DNA of 64,000 nucleotides from JAGXRK01 sp963714415 (lineage in GTDB: Bacteria > Bacteroidota > Ignavibacteria > Ignavibacteriales > Ignavibacteriaceae), in assembly GCA_963714415.1 (NCBI GenBank), contig CAVQOL010000015.1, forward strand, positions 75,670-139,669, given 5' to 3'. The notes beneath the pieces were generated by a model, which was not told where the DNA came from, did no database searches, and worked only from the letters and a program-made list of their open reading frames with translations. Made by a program: the position numbers and the translations under genes. Shown here piece after piece: positions 36,655 to 47,490 of this stretch. Position 1 is the stretch's first letter. Each line of letters opens with the position of its first letter.

Positions 36655-37704
36655 ATGGTTACAAAAACACCTAGATATAAATTACCCGCTGAATGGGAAC
36701 AACACGAAGCTACCTGGATTGGCTGGCCGAATAATAAAGAAGACTGGCCCGGAAAGTTTGCTCCAATTCCATGGGTTTATGGTGAAATAGTAAGATACAT
36801 CTCACGAGCTGAAAAAGTAAGAATTATTGTTGAATCAAAACCAAATCAGAAAAAAGCTCAAGCAGTACTTAAAGCAGTTGAGGCTGATTTAACTAATGTA
36901 GAATTCTTCAGACTGGAGACAGATAGAAACTGGCTGCGTGATTCAGGTCCACAATTTGTTAAGAATGAAAAAAATGAAACTATTCTCATCAACTTTAAAT
37001 TCAATGCCTGGGCTAAATATGATAACTTCAAAAAGGATAATAAAATTCCTAAGATGATTGCTAAGGAATTAAAACTTCCTCGGATTAAAGCTGAACACAA
37101 AAACAGGGAAGTGGTTCTTGAAGGCGGCAGCATAGATTACAATGGTTCCGGGACTTTAATAACTACTGAAGAATGTTTGATGGATAATAAAGTTCAGGTT
37201 CGTAATGCAGGATTTACTAAAAAAGATTATGAAGAAGTTTTCAAAAAGTATTTGAGAGTCACAAACGTTATCTGGCTAAATAAAGGTATTGCCGGAGATG
37301 ATACACACGGACACGTTGACGACATAACAAGATTCGTAAATAAAAATACAGTTGTTACTGTGATGGAAGATGATCCAAACGATCCGAATTATAATCCGCT
37401 TATGGAAAACCGTGAAAGACTTTATGGTGCAAGGTTAGAAGATGGATCAAAATTAAATGTTGTTGAAATTCCGATGCCTTCACCTGTGATTTTTAAAGGT
37501 GAAAGACTTCCGGCGAGTTATGCAAACTTTTACATTTCTAATTATGCAGTGCTTGTTCCTACTTTTAATGATCCGAAAGATAGAATTGCATTAGGAATAT
37601 TAAGTGAACTATTTACGGATAGACCTGTAATCGGAATTCACGCTGTGGATTTAGTTTGGGGATTAGGAACGCTTCACTGCTTAACACACGAACAACCTTT
37701 GTAA
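36655..37704 (+). CDS. aguA: Agmatine deiminase
   Basis: Converts agmatine to N-carbamoylputrescine in polyamine synthesis, feeding the amidase encoded upstream. 349 residues, normal length. Guanidino-group-modifying motifs are all visible: EWEQHEATWIGWP near the N-terminus, DRNWLRDSGP (about 92-101), VVLEGGSIDYNG (about 154-165), GDDTHGHVDD (about 216-225) and LGTLHCLTHEQP with the catalytic Cys342. A strong terminator begins at its stop codon. Confidence 0.96.
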   Translation: MVTKTPRYKLPAEWEQHEATWIGWPNNKEDWPGKFAPIPWVYGEIVRYISRAEKVRIIVESKPNQKKAQAVLKAVEADLTNVEFFRLETDRNWLRDSGPQFVKNEKNETILINFKFNAWAKYDNFKKDNKIPKMIAKELKLPRIKAEHKNREVVLEGGSIDYNGSGTLITTEECLMDNKVQVRNAGFTKKDYEEVFKKYLRVTNVIWLNKGIAGDDTHGHVDDITRFVNKNTVVTVMEDDPNDPNYNPLMENRERLYGARLEDGSKLNVVEIPMPSPVIFKGERLPASYANFYISNYAVLVPTFNDPKDRIALGILSELFTDRPVIGIHAVDLVWGLGTLHCLTHEQPL

Positions 37705-37732
37705 AAAAGGCGATCGAATGATCGCCTTTTTT
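37703..37732. terminator. Bidirectional rho-independent terminator
   Basis: Perfect stem AAAAAAGGCGATC / GATCGCCTTTTTT with a GAAT loop. A- and T-runs on both sides let it end both aguA (+) and the long minus-strand array whose last stop is at 37776. Confidence 0.9.
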
Positions 37733-37733
37733 A

Positions 37734-37775
37734 ATTTTCAATGATAAATGCTCAATGTTCAATTATAAATTTTAA
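37734..37775. repeat. Degenerate 7-bp tandem repeat
   Basis: Six units in phase: ATTTTCA, ATGATAA, ATGCTCA, ATGTTCA, ATTATAA, ATTTTAA. It fills the whole space between the aguA terminator and the end of the minus-strand array, and its reverse complement resembles 15575-15623. Confidence 0.7.
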
Positions 37776-39419
37776 CTATTTGAGCAATAACATTTTCTTC
37801 GTGTCAATATAGTTGTCGGCTTTCAACTGGTAGAAATAAACACCGCTTGATAATTTCGAACCATCAAATTCAATTTCATAACTGCCTGCAGGTTTTTCTT
37901 CGTTAACAAAGTTGCAACTTCACGACCGAGCATATCGTATACTTTAAGTGTTACTTCACTGTTCACGGGTAACTGATAACTGATCACCGTGCTTGGATTA
38001 AATGGGTTGGGATAGTTCTGGGATAGTTTATATTCATTTAAAACTAATTCATTATTATCTGCGTCTGGTCACTGATATTCCAAAATTATTCAGATAAAAA
38101 TCTCTGGTGTATTGCAAGATACTATTACTGGCAGTTATGGAATTTAGTGCATCGTTGCCTCTGCCCACTAAATATACAATTAAAATTGAAACCGGTTCAT
38201 CAGCAGTAAGTTTAAATTGTCCGGTATGTAACCCTGTTCTGTAATCATTATCCAAAGTATCAATCCAACCAGTGTTGGTTACTGGATCACCTGAAAACCA
38301 GAATAAAGGATTTACTTCGGAACAATTTATACCCCCAATCACAGTGCCCGGATAATAAGTACAGGGATCACAAAGAATGCCTCCTTTAAACAGTCCCTTC
38401 TGAAAATGGCGCACATCTTCCTTTGTAAGTGGCCAGCCAGGTATATGTTCATAACGGTGATATGAACTAAAAGCATTTATATCAAGATTCTAGCTCCGGC
38501 AGTTGTTTATTCCAAGTAACCATTTCTGTTGCTGTGTCTAGGGAACATCAATACCAGAATCAAAAATTCCATTGCAGTATTGTCAGTAAAAGTTTCAGGG
38601 TATATAAGCTGTCGGTCCTTCCAGAAGTGCCGTAAAAAATGCGTGGATTATTTCCGTAATAATAATCGTCTTCTTTATTATAAACAAAATATGTATTTAA
38701 ATTGTGTCAACTCCTATTAGATCATCCAGATAGGAACCTATATCGGGATCAGCAAAAGCAGAAAAGTATACTGAATCAAGATTTGAGCTAAATTTTCCTC
38801 TATTTATTATTTCATATCTTATAAATAGAACATTTTTCAAATATGTTTCAGACCATCCATAACCGAAAACGGACTGCCTGATTTCAATACCTAAAGGTTC
38901 ATCAATTATCAGAGAATTATTTATTGCATCATTATAGACACACCACGCAGTAAAATCACCGATCAGATCAGGTCTATCCTCGTTTATATCCCAAATACCA
39001 TTTCCATTTAAATCAATGGGATCATAAACACCGTCATTGTTCCCATCATAAAATTTAGCTCCGAAGTTAGCAGCGAACTTCCATGTTTGCCAGCTCGCAC
39101 CGAAAACCGGATCATTTTTGTGAACAAAATAGATGTTATAGCGGGGATCATACTGATTGGAATCAACATTACCCGGGACAAAGTTATTTCCCGGAGCAAA
39201 ACTGACTGTATTACTCTTAACCCATAACGTATCATTTACATATCCGGAAAGAATAAATCCACCGCAACATAGAAATCCTGACTCTTCAAACCTTCCATCC
39301 ATAAGCGTTCCGTTATTTTCAACTTTCAGCACTAATGAATTGTAATCCAATTCTAGTTGTGTCTGAGCAAGAATGTTTAAATTAAAAATGCACAGAAGGA
39401 AAATCGAAGAATGTTTCAT
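37776..39419 (-). pseudogene. T9SS-secreted array member 1 (short form), several frameshifts
   Basis: About 545 residues if joined. Signal peptide MKHSSIFLLCIFNLNILAQ from ATG 39419 (GGAG upstream). The conserved array core follows (FGAKFYDGNNDGVYDPIDLN, WDINEDRPDLIGDFTAWCVY, DPDIGSYLDDLIG), intact to 38697, then broken between about 38700 and 38420. CDPCTYYPGTVIGGINCSEVNPLFW resumes at 38414-38055, and the sorting tail (PAGSYEIEF, KLSSGVYFYQLKA, KKMLLLK) ends at 37776 after further shifts. No propeller domain. Last gene of the minus-strand run. Confidence 0.7.
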
Positions 39420-39463
39420 ACCAAATTTCTCCACTTTAAATTAAAGTTCATTTCTAATTGGTA

Positions 39464-41235
39464 TTATTTTATTAAAATCATTTTCTTCGTATCCATATAA
39501 CTTCCTGCTCCGCCTGTGGCGGATAACTTATAAAAATAAACTCCGCTTGATAATTTCGAACCATCAAATTCAATCTCATAACTGCCTGCTGGTTTTACTT
39601 CCTCAACAAGTGTTGCATCTTCACGACCGAGCAAATCATAAACCTTCAGCGATACATATCCGGCTTCCGGAATCTGGTATCTTATTACTGTGCCGGGGTT
39701 GAATGGATTCGGGTAATTCTGATCTAACCTGAAATCACTAACAGAAACAAATTCATCAACCGAAGTAACAATAATATCATAGTTTCCATATATAATTTCA
39801 TTGTCTGTTAATATGCTCTCACCCAAGGCAGCACAACCGGTCGTTTGGTCTGCAAGAAATTTAAAGTGAGCCCTGTATAAATTTGGGCTAATGGTCTCTA
39901 AAAACGGACTGACCTGACCCCAACTTTCTGAAATATCGTTTCTCATTTCGCTTAATTTACCGCCATAGGTCCAGGAACTGCCACCATCAATGGAAAATGC
40001 GTGATATAAATCTGTCCAAAAATGATCATCGTCAATTTCAAGTTCACCGGTAATTGAAAATTGCGGTCCTGTCCAGATTATATAAATTATCTGACCGTCT
40101 TCACTTACCGAAATAGAAGGGTATGCCTGACCGAGACTGTTTCCGGGATAATAATCTATAATTGCCTGAACACTATCGATAGAAATATCCGATACAGATA
40201 CCCAGTTCTCTGAAACAGAATTCCAGTAAAGAAGGGAAAAGAAGAGGCAATTACATTTGTTCCGGTCGGGCTGTCTAACACCACGCCATAACCATTTGCA
40301 GTAATATGAATAGTACCATCATTTGTTACCGAACCTTTGACCTGTCCGAAATTTTCAAACAGAGGAGCGAAGTTCTCTGTGTGATAATTTAAGACAGAAT
40401 TTATCTTTCCATCAACAGCAATTGTCTTTCCTGTCCAGGTATTGCCAAAGTCGTCGGAATAAATAATCCATATATTATCAGCCTGATTTTCAGGAACTCC
40501 ATCATATACATGTCCTGCTGCCATATTCACACCCAATACTACAATATGCTGCTCATTAGGGGACTTGAAAAATTCAAAGTCCATCGGATATCCAAAAATT
40601 GGTGACGGGCTATAATTAAATAAACTGTCAAATAAAATATAACTATCACCCAGATCTTCACTCTTGTAGAAGAATAAAGCCGGAGGACTATCTTTTATTA
40701 AACCTAAAAAGATATTGCCGTGTGAAAATATAAATGAAGAAGTATTACCTGGTGTTGGTTTTATTATAAAATTTTCTGAACCGGATCTTAGTGCTAATCT
40801 GCTTCCTTGTGCGTCCAGTATGCCAAGTAAATTCTGATTTTCACCTGTTTTATTGATATCCATTTTCGGCCAGCCACCAGGGGAATCAAATACAGAGTTA
40901 TGAATGAAAATATCGTAAGCATCCTTTTCAGAAAGCACGATTAAACGCTGAGTTGGCGGATAACCAGTAAATGGTCTAATCATTGAAGTCATCAAAGGTG
41001 TTGTGTCAAATAAAATTGAGGTTTGGTAAATATTATTTGCACAAAAATCATAATTTGTTGTAATCCCGATGCTTTCAGACAACAACAAAGATTGAGAATT
41101 TGATGCGGAATTATCAGTTCTGTAAAGAACTTCATTCCTATCATCTAAATTTATTCTCTTATGAATTTCCTGAGGTAGGAGAGAGGTGGAAATTATAAGG
41201 AGCATTGCAACCAGCAATATTATATTGCGTCCCAT
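39464..41235 (-). pseudogene. T9SS-secreted array member 2: sialidase-like propeller, one frameshift
   Basis: About 590 residues. It starts at ATG 41235 with AAGGGAAAGGG upstream and has a hydrophobic leader (NIILLVAMLLIISTSLLPQ). Asp-box-like strands (FFYKSEDLGDSYILF, IWIIYSDDFGNTWTGK) indicate a BNR/sialidase-type propeller; it lacks the array core. The frame breaks near 40232 (a -1 shift in a run of T and C), continues YWNSVSENWVSVSDISIDS, and reaches the tail (NYPNPFNPGTVIRYQIPEAG ... TKKMILIK) ending at 39464. The tail carries palindrome family A in loop 3. Confidence 0.72.
39509..39523. repeat. Palindrome family A in a T9SS tail (loop 3)
   Basis: TCCGCC-TGT-GGCGGA lies between the VYFYKL and SYMDTKKM strands of array member 2, read in frame as part of LSATGGAG. 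The same 15-mer occupies the same position in array member 3. Confidence 0.8.
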
Positions 41236-41384
41236 TTTGTTTCCCTTTCCCTTTTTATACATATGAATGATACAAAAACTTTATTCACTTGTCAATATCT
41301 CAAATAATCTGATCCTAAACAGTTGTTATTTAACAACAGTTATCATTTTAGTTATTTTTTTGCAGTTATTTAACCAATATCGTT

Positions 41385-41434
41385 CCTGCCTGCTCGCCTC
41401 GCCTCCGACGAGTTGGAGCGGGCCGGCCCGCAAG
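41385..41434. repeat. 50-bp palindrome-ended element D, copy 1
   Basis: Element beginning CCTGCCTGCTCGCC and ending GGGCCGGCCCGCAAG on the plus strand. It interrupts a leftover sorting-tail sequence (CCAATATCGTT | TTCTTTGTTT, minus-strand sense ..AAACAAAGAA | AACGATATTGG) just behind array member 3. Copy 2 at 56603-56652 has the same flanks, but the element is reversed. Confidence 0.75.
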
Positions 41435-41450
41435 TTCTTTGTTTCATAAA

Positions 41451-44400
41451 TTATTTTATTAGTATCATTTTTTTTGTTTCCATATAACTTCCGGCTCCGC
41501 CTGTGGCGGACAACTGGTAGAAATAAACACCACTTGCGTATTTTGATGCGTTAAAATTAACTTCATAAACATCTGTTTTCTTAAACTCATTAACCAATAC
41601 TTCAACCTGTCTGCCCAAAATATCAAAAACCTTTAGTGTTACTAATCCGGCTTCAGGAATCTGGTATCTTATAACAGTGCTGGGATTAAAAGGATTTGGA
41701 AAATTCTGATATAGTACAAATTCTCCCGGTATAAATGTTTCATCAAACACGTCGGAAGGGAGATAAGTGAAATTAGATTTATAATATTTGTTTGCATATT
41801 CAACGTGTTCTTTCATCTTTGTTACTGAGTTAAGAGAGTCAACTCCACGTCCAACTACATAAGCAAACCAAAGTTCAACCGGTTCATTTGCTTTTAATTT
41901 AAAGGTACCGGTGTTTGTCATAATTCTCTGATCTGTAGGAATTGTGTTTATCCATCCAATATCTGTTACCGGATCACCAGAATACCAGTAAAATGGATTA
42001 ACCAGATTACAATCCACGCCACCACGAACTTCACTCAAGATCCAAGTACAGGGATCAATTATTTCACCTAGTCGGTGTATAACCCATAGAATAAAATCTA
42101 GTTTCAATTTCATTATCAGGGTCTCCCAGAATAAGGATCAGATTTTTGGGTGTGAGCAAATGAACTTATAGCTTGTATTTTTTGCACCCGGAAAAATATT
42201 GCTTCCAATAAACAAACCATTATTCACGAAAGCTGTATCAAGCGGAGCATCTATTCCCGTATCATATATTTCATTTACAATTATTATCAATAAAAGTTTC
42301 ACCAGCTATGTATGATAAGCCGCCCTGAAGCAATGAAATACCAATTGCAGGAGGATTAACTCCATAGTCATCATCATAACCTGAATTATATGCATAACCG
42401 GTATTTAAGCAGATGTATCGCATCCAGACAAGGTCATCATAATAATTCATCGCCAATATCAGGATCAGCCCAGCCGCTGAAAATTACGGAGTCAATTTCC
42501 TGAACAACAGTTCCTGTATTTGTAATTATGTATCTTATGAAAAACATATTCTCAATTGGTCCGGTTAAGTTTTCACCTAAAGCAAATACTGTTTGTTTAA
42601 TTTCAATTCCCAAAGGATACATATTTCTGAATGTTCTTAACTCCGAGGGAACTCCATCATTATAAACACACCAAAGTGTTTCATCGCCAAGCATATCTGG
42701 TCGATCTTCATTTAAATCCCAGATTCCGTTTCCGTTAAGATCAGTCGGATCATATATTCCGTTGTTATTACCATCATAAAATTTTGCACCAAGCAGTACT
42801 GCATAACTATAGTTCTGCCACGATTCTCCGAAATGCGGATCGGATGCCTTTATGACATAGAGTTGATTTTTAGGATCATCAGTAGAAGAGCCTACAATCC
42901 CTGGTTGATAATCCGAGATTCTTGATGCAGAAGCCTGGCACGTAGCCCAGATATCATTCCCGATTTTTCCGGTTATAAAGAAACCTCCTGAAAATAAAAT
43001 CCTGCCTTCATCATACCATCCGCCGTCTTTACCCTCGTATAATATATCAGCGATTATTCCGTGATTGTTGAACGGCAAACTTAATCTGTTTATATCTAAT
43101 CTGTAGGCGTCAGTGAAAGAATCCAGAGGTATATTAATTTCTCCTCCTTTAAATCCTGCAGTATACATTTCATCATCATATATTAGAAAATGGTATTGCA
43201 CGCCATCTCCCTGATCAAATCCTCCTATATCAATTCCATAAATTTTATCATTTGAAAGTGAATCGTTATGAATGCCATCGTCGAACATATTCAATGTGTC
43301 TATATCTTTTATGTTTATAACAACCAGTTTTACAGAGTCAACTGTCCCGTCGTCATCAACAAAAGCCTTAATGTTTACAGTCTGATTTGGCAAAACTGAA
43401 TCCGGTGTTTGAATAAAACTAATTAGGGCAGGTGGAGATGATTCATCAGGTTCGGTTCCATAAAATATCTGCATAAAATTTTGGTTTAACTGATAATCTC
43501 TAGAGCTTATAAAACTAATAATAGGTTTATTATTCCATAGACTTACCGTATGATTTGAATCAACTGCCGGCATAGTCTGTAAATTCTTGAGGATAAGCTC
43601 CAGTTATTACCGCTGTCTGTACTGGTAATAAAATAAATTTCCGATTGATACAAATCATTAAATGCAGTCTGATCAAATCTCTGGTAATAAAGGCTGATTT
43701 TACCTGTGGTATCTTTAATAACTCTTGGTCTTCGTTCAATGAGATTGCCTGTAAGAAGAGTCTGCCTTGTTGACCAGGTTAATGCCATCATCGGTTGTGG
43801 TTTTATAATAAATATTTGAACCACCATTTAGATGTGTCGTGATAAAAAACAGCGTCAATTGAATCATTAAGTGAAGTAAAATGACTTTCAAAGCCTAAAG
43901 GGTCGATTTGTTTTTTTTCTGACCAGGATAATTCCATCATTGCTGTAATACAACATACACTCCTTTTGGGATATAATTTGGATTATTCAATAAGTGACAG
44001 GCTAAAAGAAAAGGCGGCTTGACCATTTTCCAATACTGCCAGACCGGAAAAAAATACCAGATCGATTTTCTGATATTGGTTGATCCAATTCGTATTGTCG
44101 AAGGATCAGACCAGGAAAATCCGTTATCATCAGAATAGATTGAGTAATAGTAATCCGTTATGTTGTAAAGTCAACAAAATCCTTCCGGATGGTAGTATTA
44201 CTGAATTCAGTTCAGGGTTTTGTAAGTACCATAAAGATCCTTTTACCATCACTCACCGACCATAAATTTCCATTATCACTGCTTCTTGCTGCCAATAGTC
44301 TGCCGGTGTGTTTTTCAGTCCAGAACATCAGCAAATCATTATTTGGCAATCCCAGCAGAAATGATGAGGTATTATCTATATACTCGATTGGCTTATCAAA

Positions 44401-44481
44401 TTTTACAGGAGTTGATATTTGTGCGGAAACTGTAAAAGAAAAAAGTAAAATGATAAGAAATATTTTTAATGCAATTTTCAT
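41451..44481 (-). pseudogene. T9SS-secreted array member 3 (long form), at least six frameshifts
   Basis: Close relative of array member 5, which shows its intended structure: signal peptide (IFLIILLFSFTVSAQ), Asp-box propeller, a choice-of-anchor-X-like domain, the array core and a sorting tail. Open segments are 44481-44212, 43827-43543, 43573-42437, 42456-42271 and 42113-41451; breaks fall near 44215, 43845-44200 (several), 43565, 42440, 42410 and 42150-42280. The first 70 bp of the coding region are nearly identical in DNA to array member 5. Too many shifts for a working product if the sequence is right; mis-assembly of near-identical paralogues is the alternative. Confidence 0.75.
41496..41510. 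repeat. Palindrome family A in a T9SS tail (loop 3)
   Basis: TCCGCC-TGT-GGCGGA, same sequence and same loop as 39509-39523, read in frame as part of LSATGGAG in array member 3. Confidence 0.8.
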
Positions 44482-44493
44482 TTTAAGTCTCTT

Positions 44494-47470
44494 TTATTTA
44501 ATTAAAATCATTTTTTTAGTTTCCAAATAACTTCCGGCTTTAAGCTGGTAGAAATATACACCGCTGGCGTACTTAGAACCGTTAAACTCAACTTCATAAC
44601 TGCCTGCCGGTTTTTCTTCGTTAACTAGAGTAATAACTTCTCAGCCGAGAATATCGTATACTTTTAAAGTCACTAATACTATTCACCGGTAATCTGATAA
44701 CTGATCACCGTGCCCGGGTTAAAGGGATTAGGATAGTTTTGGAATAGTTGATACTCTTTTGGCGGAAGAACCGGTGGAATTCTTTCTCCGGTAATTGGCA
44801 GTTGCTCATAAAATTTATGTGCACTTAAAGTATTTTCTTTCATTTTTGTAATTGACTGTAGAGAATCTTCACCTCGTGCCGGCAACATAAACACCCCAAA
44901 TGTCAACAGGTTCATCTTTTTTAAGTGTGAAGGGAGCCTGTATTTAAAAAGAATAGCTTGTCTGCCCAAGTGATATTAAGCCATCCAAGCTCGCGTCCAA
45001 CAGGATCACCGGAGTACCAAATCAGAGGATTGACTTTATTGCAGTCAATGCCCCCCATAACTGCACCAAAAGGATATGTACAAGGATTAACCAGTATAAC
45101 CTGAACTTGTCTAATCGCCAGCTGGTTATAACGTGTTGTCAAATGTGTAATTGAGAATTGGAAATCCACCAGCCATATCTTCATATGGTACGTATGAAGA
45201 AAATAATCCCGTATTTTTAGCTCCCGGATAAATGTAAGCAGGGATCAACGAACCATTTTTACTAATTGCTGTATCTATGGGTATATCAATGCCATTCTGA
45301 AACTCTCCGTCAGAGTTGAGGTCTGTATAAGTCTCATTGGCAATATAAACGTATGGACCTTGCACTATTGCAGTACCAATTGCGGGGGGATTTACTCCAT
45401 ATGCAGTATCATTTCCTGCGTTATAAGCATATACAAGATTTAGCAGTGAATCTGATCCTGCAAGGTCATCACGGTAATCACCAATATCAGGGTCAACTAA
45501 CATTGAAAAGATTACCGAGTCAAGAACAGTAGTTTACTGTACCACGATTAATGATTCGGTATCGTACGTAAATTTTTTCGTCAGGTTCACCCCTATCATT
45601 TAAATTGAATGTAAAAACAGTTTGCTGAATTTCAATTCCCAACGGATAAACATTATTTAAGCTTTCTTAGACGCGTATCAACTCCATCATTAAAAACACA
45701 CCAGGCTGTAACATCTCCAAGCATTTCGGGAGCATCTTCATCTTCATCCCAAATTCCGTTATTATTTTTATCAATCGGAATATAATTCCCATCGAAGTCG
45801 CCGTCATAAAAAGGTGCACCAATCATTACTGCGTAATTGTAATTTTGCCAGCTTTCGCCAAAAGCCGGATCGGATAATTTTATTATATAAATGCTGTTTT
45901 TAGGATCACTGTCGTAACTTCCTACAAAACCAGCTTTGTAATCCTGTATTCTAACTGAACTCAGTACTGCATTTGCCCAAAGAAAATCCTTATCATACCC
46001 AGACAAAGCAAAACCTCCGGAGAAGAGTATTAGTTTTTCATCATACGTTCCGTAATCAATATCTGCTCCAATATTATCAGCAAAATTACCAATCAGTGAG
46101 ATAGGTATTTTCAGTCTGTTGTTATCAAAAGTATATGTTGAAATAGAAAATGAGACAGGGCTTGATAAATATTTAGCTTCGGTAGTTGATAGATTACCAT
46201 AATTATCCTCTGCAGTGCAGTAGTATTTAACTATATCGCCTGCTTTTAGTCCTGGAATTATAACTCCAAAAATATTGTCATTTGACAGGGAATCATTTTT
46301 TAAGTCCGTCATCATACATCAATCTGGTAATGGGCAATTCTTTATTTTTTGTTGTAACCAGCTTAACCGATTGAACTTTTGTGTCGTCATCTACATAAGC
46401 TCTGAATGTAACAGGCTGATTTTCATCCGGCTCATCGGGAGTGTGATAAAATTGATATATAGCCGGTGGTGTTTTTATATCCACATCTGCAGGCAGAAAT
46501 CCATAGTAAAGCTGTTCGTATAATAGAATCTCTACTTGAAGCAAAAGTAATAACTTGTCCATCGCCAAATTTTGTAATCGAATGATTAAAATCATCGCCT
46601 TTGAACTTAGTTATGAGAAACAGGGGAACTCCATGAATTTCCATTATCGGTGCTTACAATCTGGAAAATATCTTTCTGGAAAATTCCTTCGAACACGGTT
46701 GGAATGTTTCTCTCGTAGGTTACTATAAAATGACCGGAGTTATTAATTGTACAATTAAATTTGTCAATCTTTGTACTGCCGGAATCGATAGGATACAAGA
46801 GTCGACCAGCTAATTAAATCAATGCTTTTTGTGTAATATAAATTATTATCATTTGGCCTGGTGCAAAAAACAAAATATTCTCCTGCAGGCGATATAATCA
46901 TTTTAGCCTTATCTACTAAGAAGGGGAATAATTGTGATGATTCAGACCAGTTTACTCCATCATCATAAGAATAAATTATTCTTAATTGCGGATACATAAT
47001 ATATGTGAAACCGATTCTATTATCAGGGAATTGAACAAAAGAGGTATTGCCTGCAGTTCTGCCGGCAGGTAAGTATATATTTTGCAGACCAGTTTAATCC
47101 GCCATCATCAGAATACTTAAGATAGTAAGCTATATCCTTTAAAGCTTAATAAAATTCTGCCTGAATTTGTCACAAAAGCCTGAATATCTGAATCATCATC
47201 AGCCAGATAATATATACTATCGGGATCACTCCAGCTGTAACCGCCATCATTGCTCGTCGTAACGACCAAATAATGTCTATAATAGTTCAAAGTCATTTTA
47301 AAGAAGCATAAAAGTCTTTCCGAATTTCCTTCATCTGCTGTTACGATAACACTTTCTTTATTTGAATATGCTTCGTTTTGACCAGGGAGCGGTTTAAAAT
47401 AATTATCCTGGCAGATTCCTCTGCTCAAAAATGTTATTAAACAAAAAACAATAATAAAATATTGATTCAT
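44494..47470 (-). pseudogene. T9SS-secreted array member 4 (long form), many frameshifts
   Basis: About 990 residues if repaired; paralogue of array member 6. It begins MNQYFIIVFCLITFLSRG (signal peptide) and 12 bp separate its stop from the next gene's ATG. Open segments include 47470-47117, 46997-46764, 46798-46607, 46644-46432, 46595-46293, 46315-45653, 45503-45126, 45184-44921 and 44969-44679, so at least eight shifts. Recognisable content: Asp-box propeller strands (IIYSYDDGVNWSE), choice-of-anchor-X-like DDGLKNDSLSNDNIFG, core (FYDGDFDGNYIPIDKN, WDEDEDAPEMLGDVTAWCV) and tail (NYPNPFNPGTVISYQI ... TKKMILIK). Confidence 0.75.
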
Positions 47471-47490
47471 TTCTCACCTGCTCCTTATCA

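Noticed and set aside
41451..47470. Many separate small genes on the minus strand
   Set aside because: Each fragment aligns in order with the continuous members 5, 6 and 8, so they are pieces of two broken genes.
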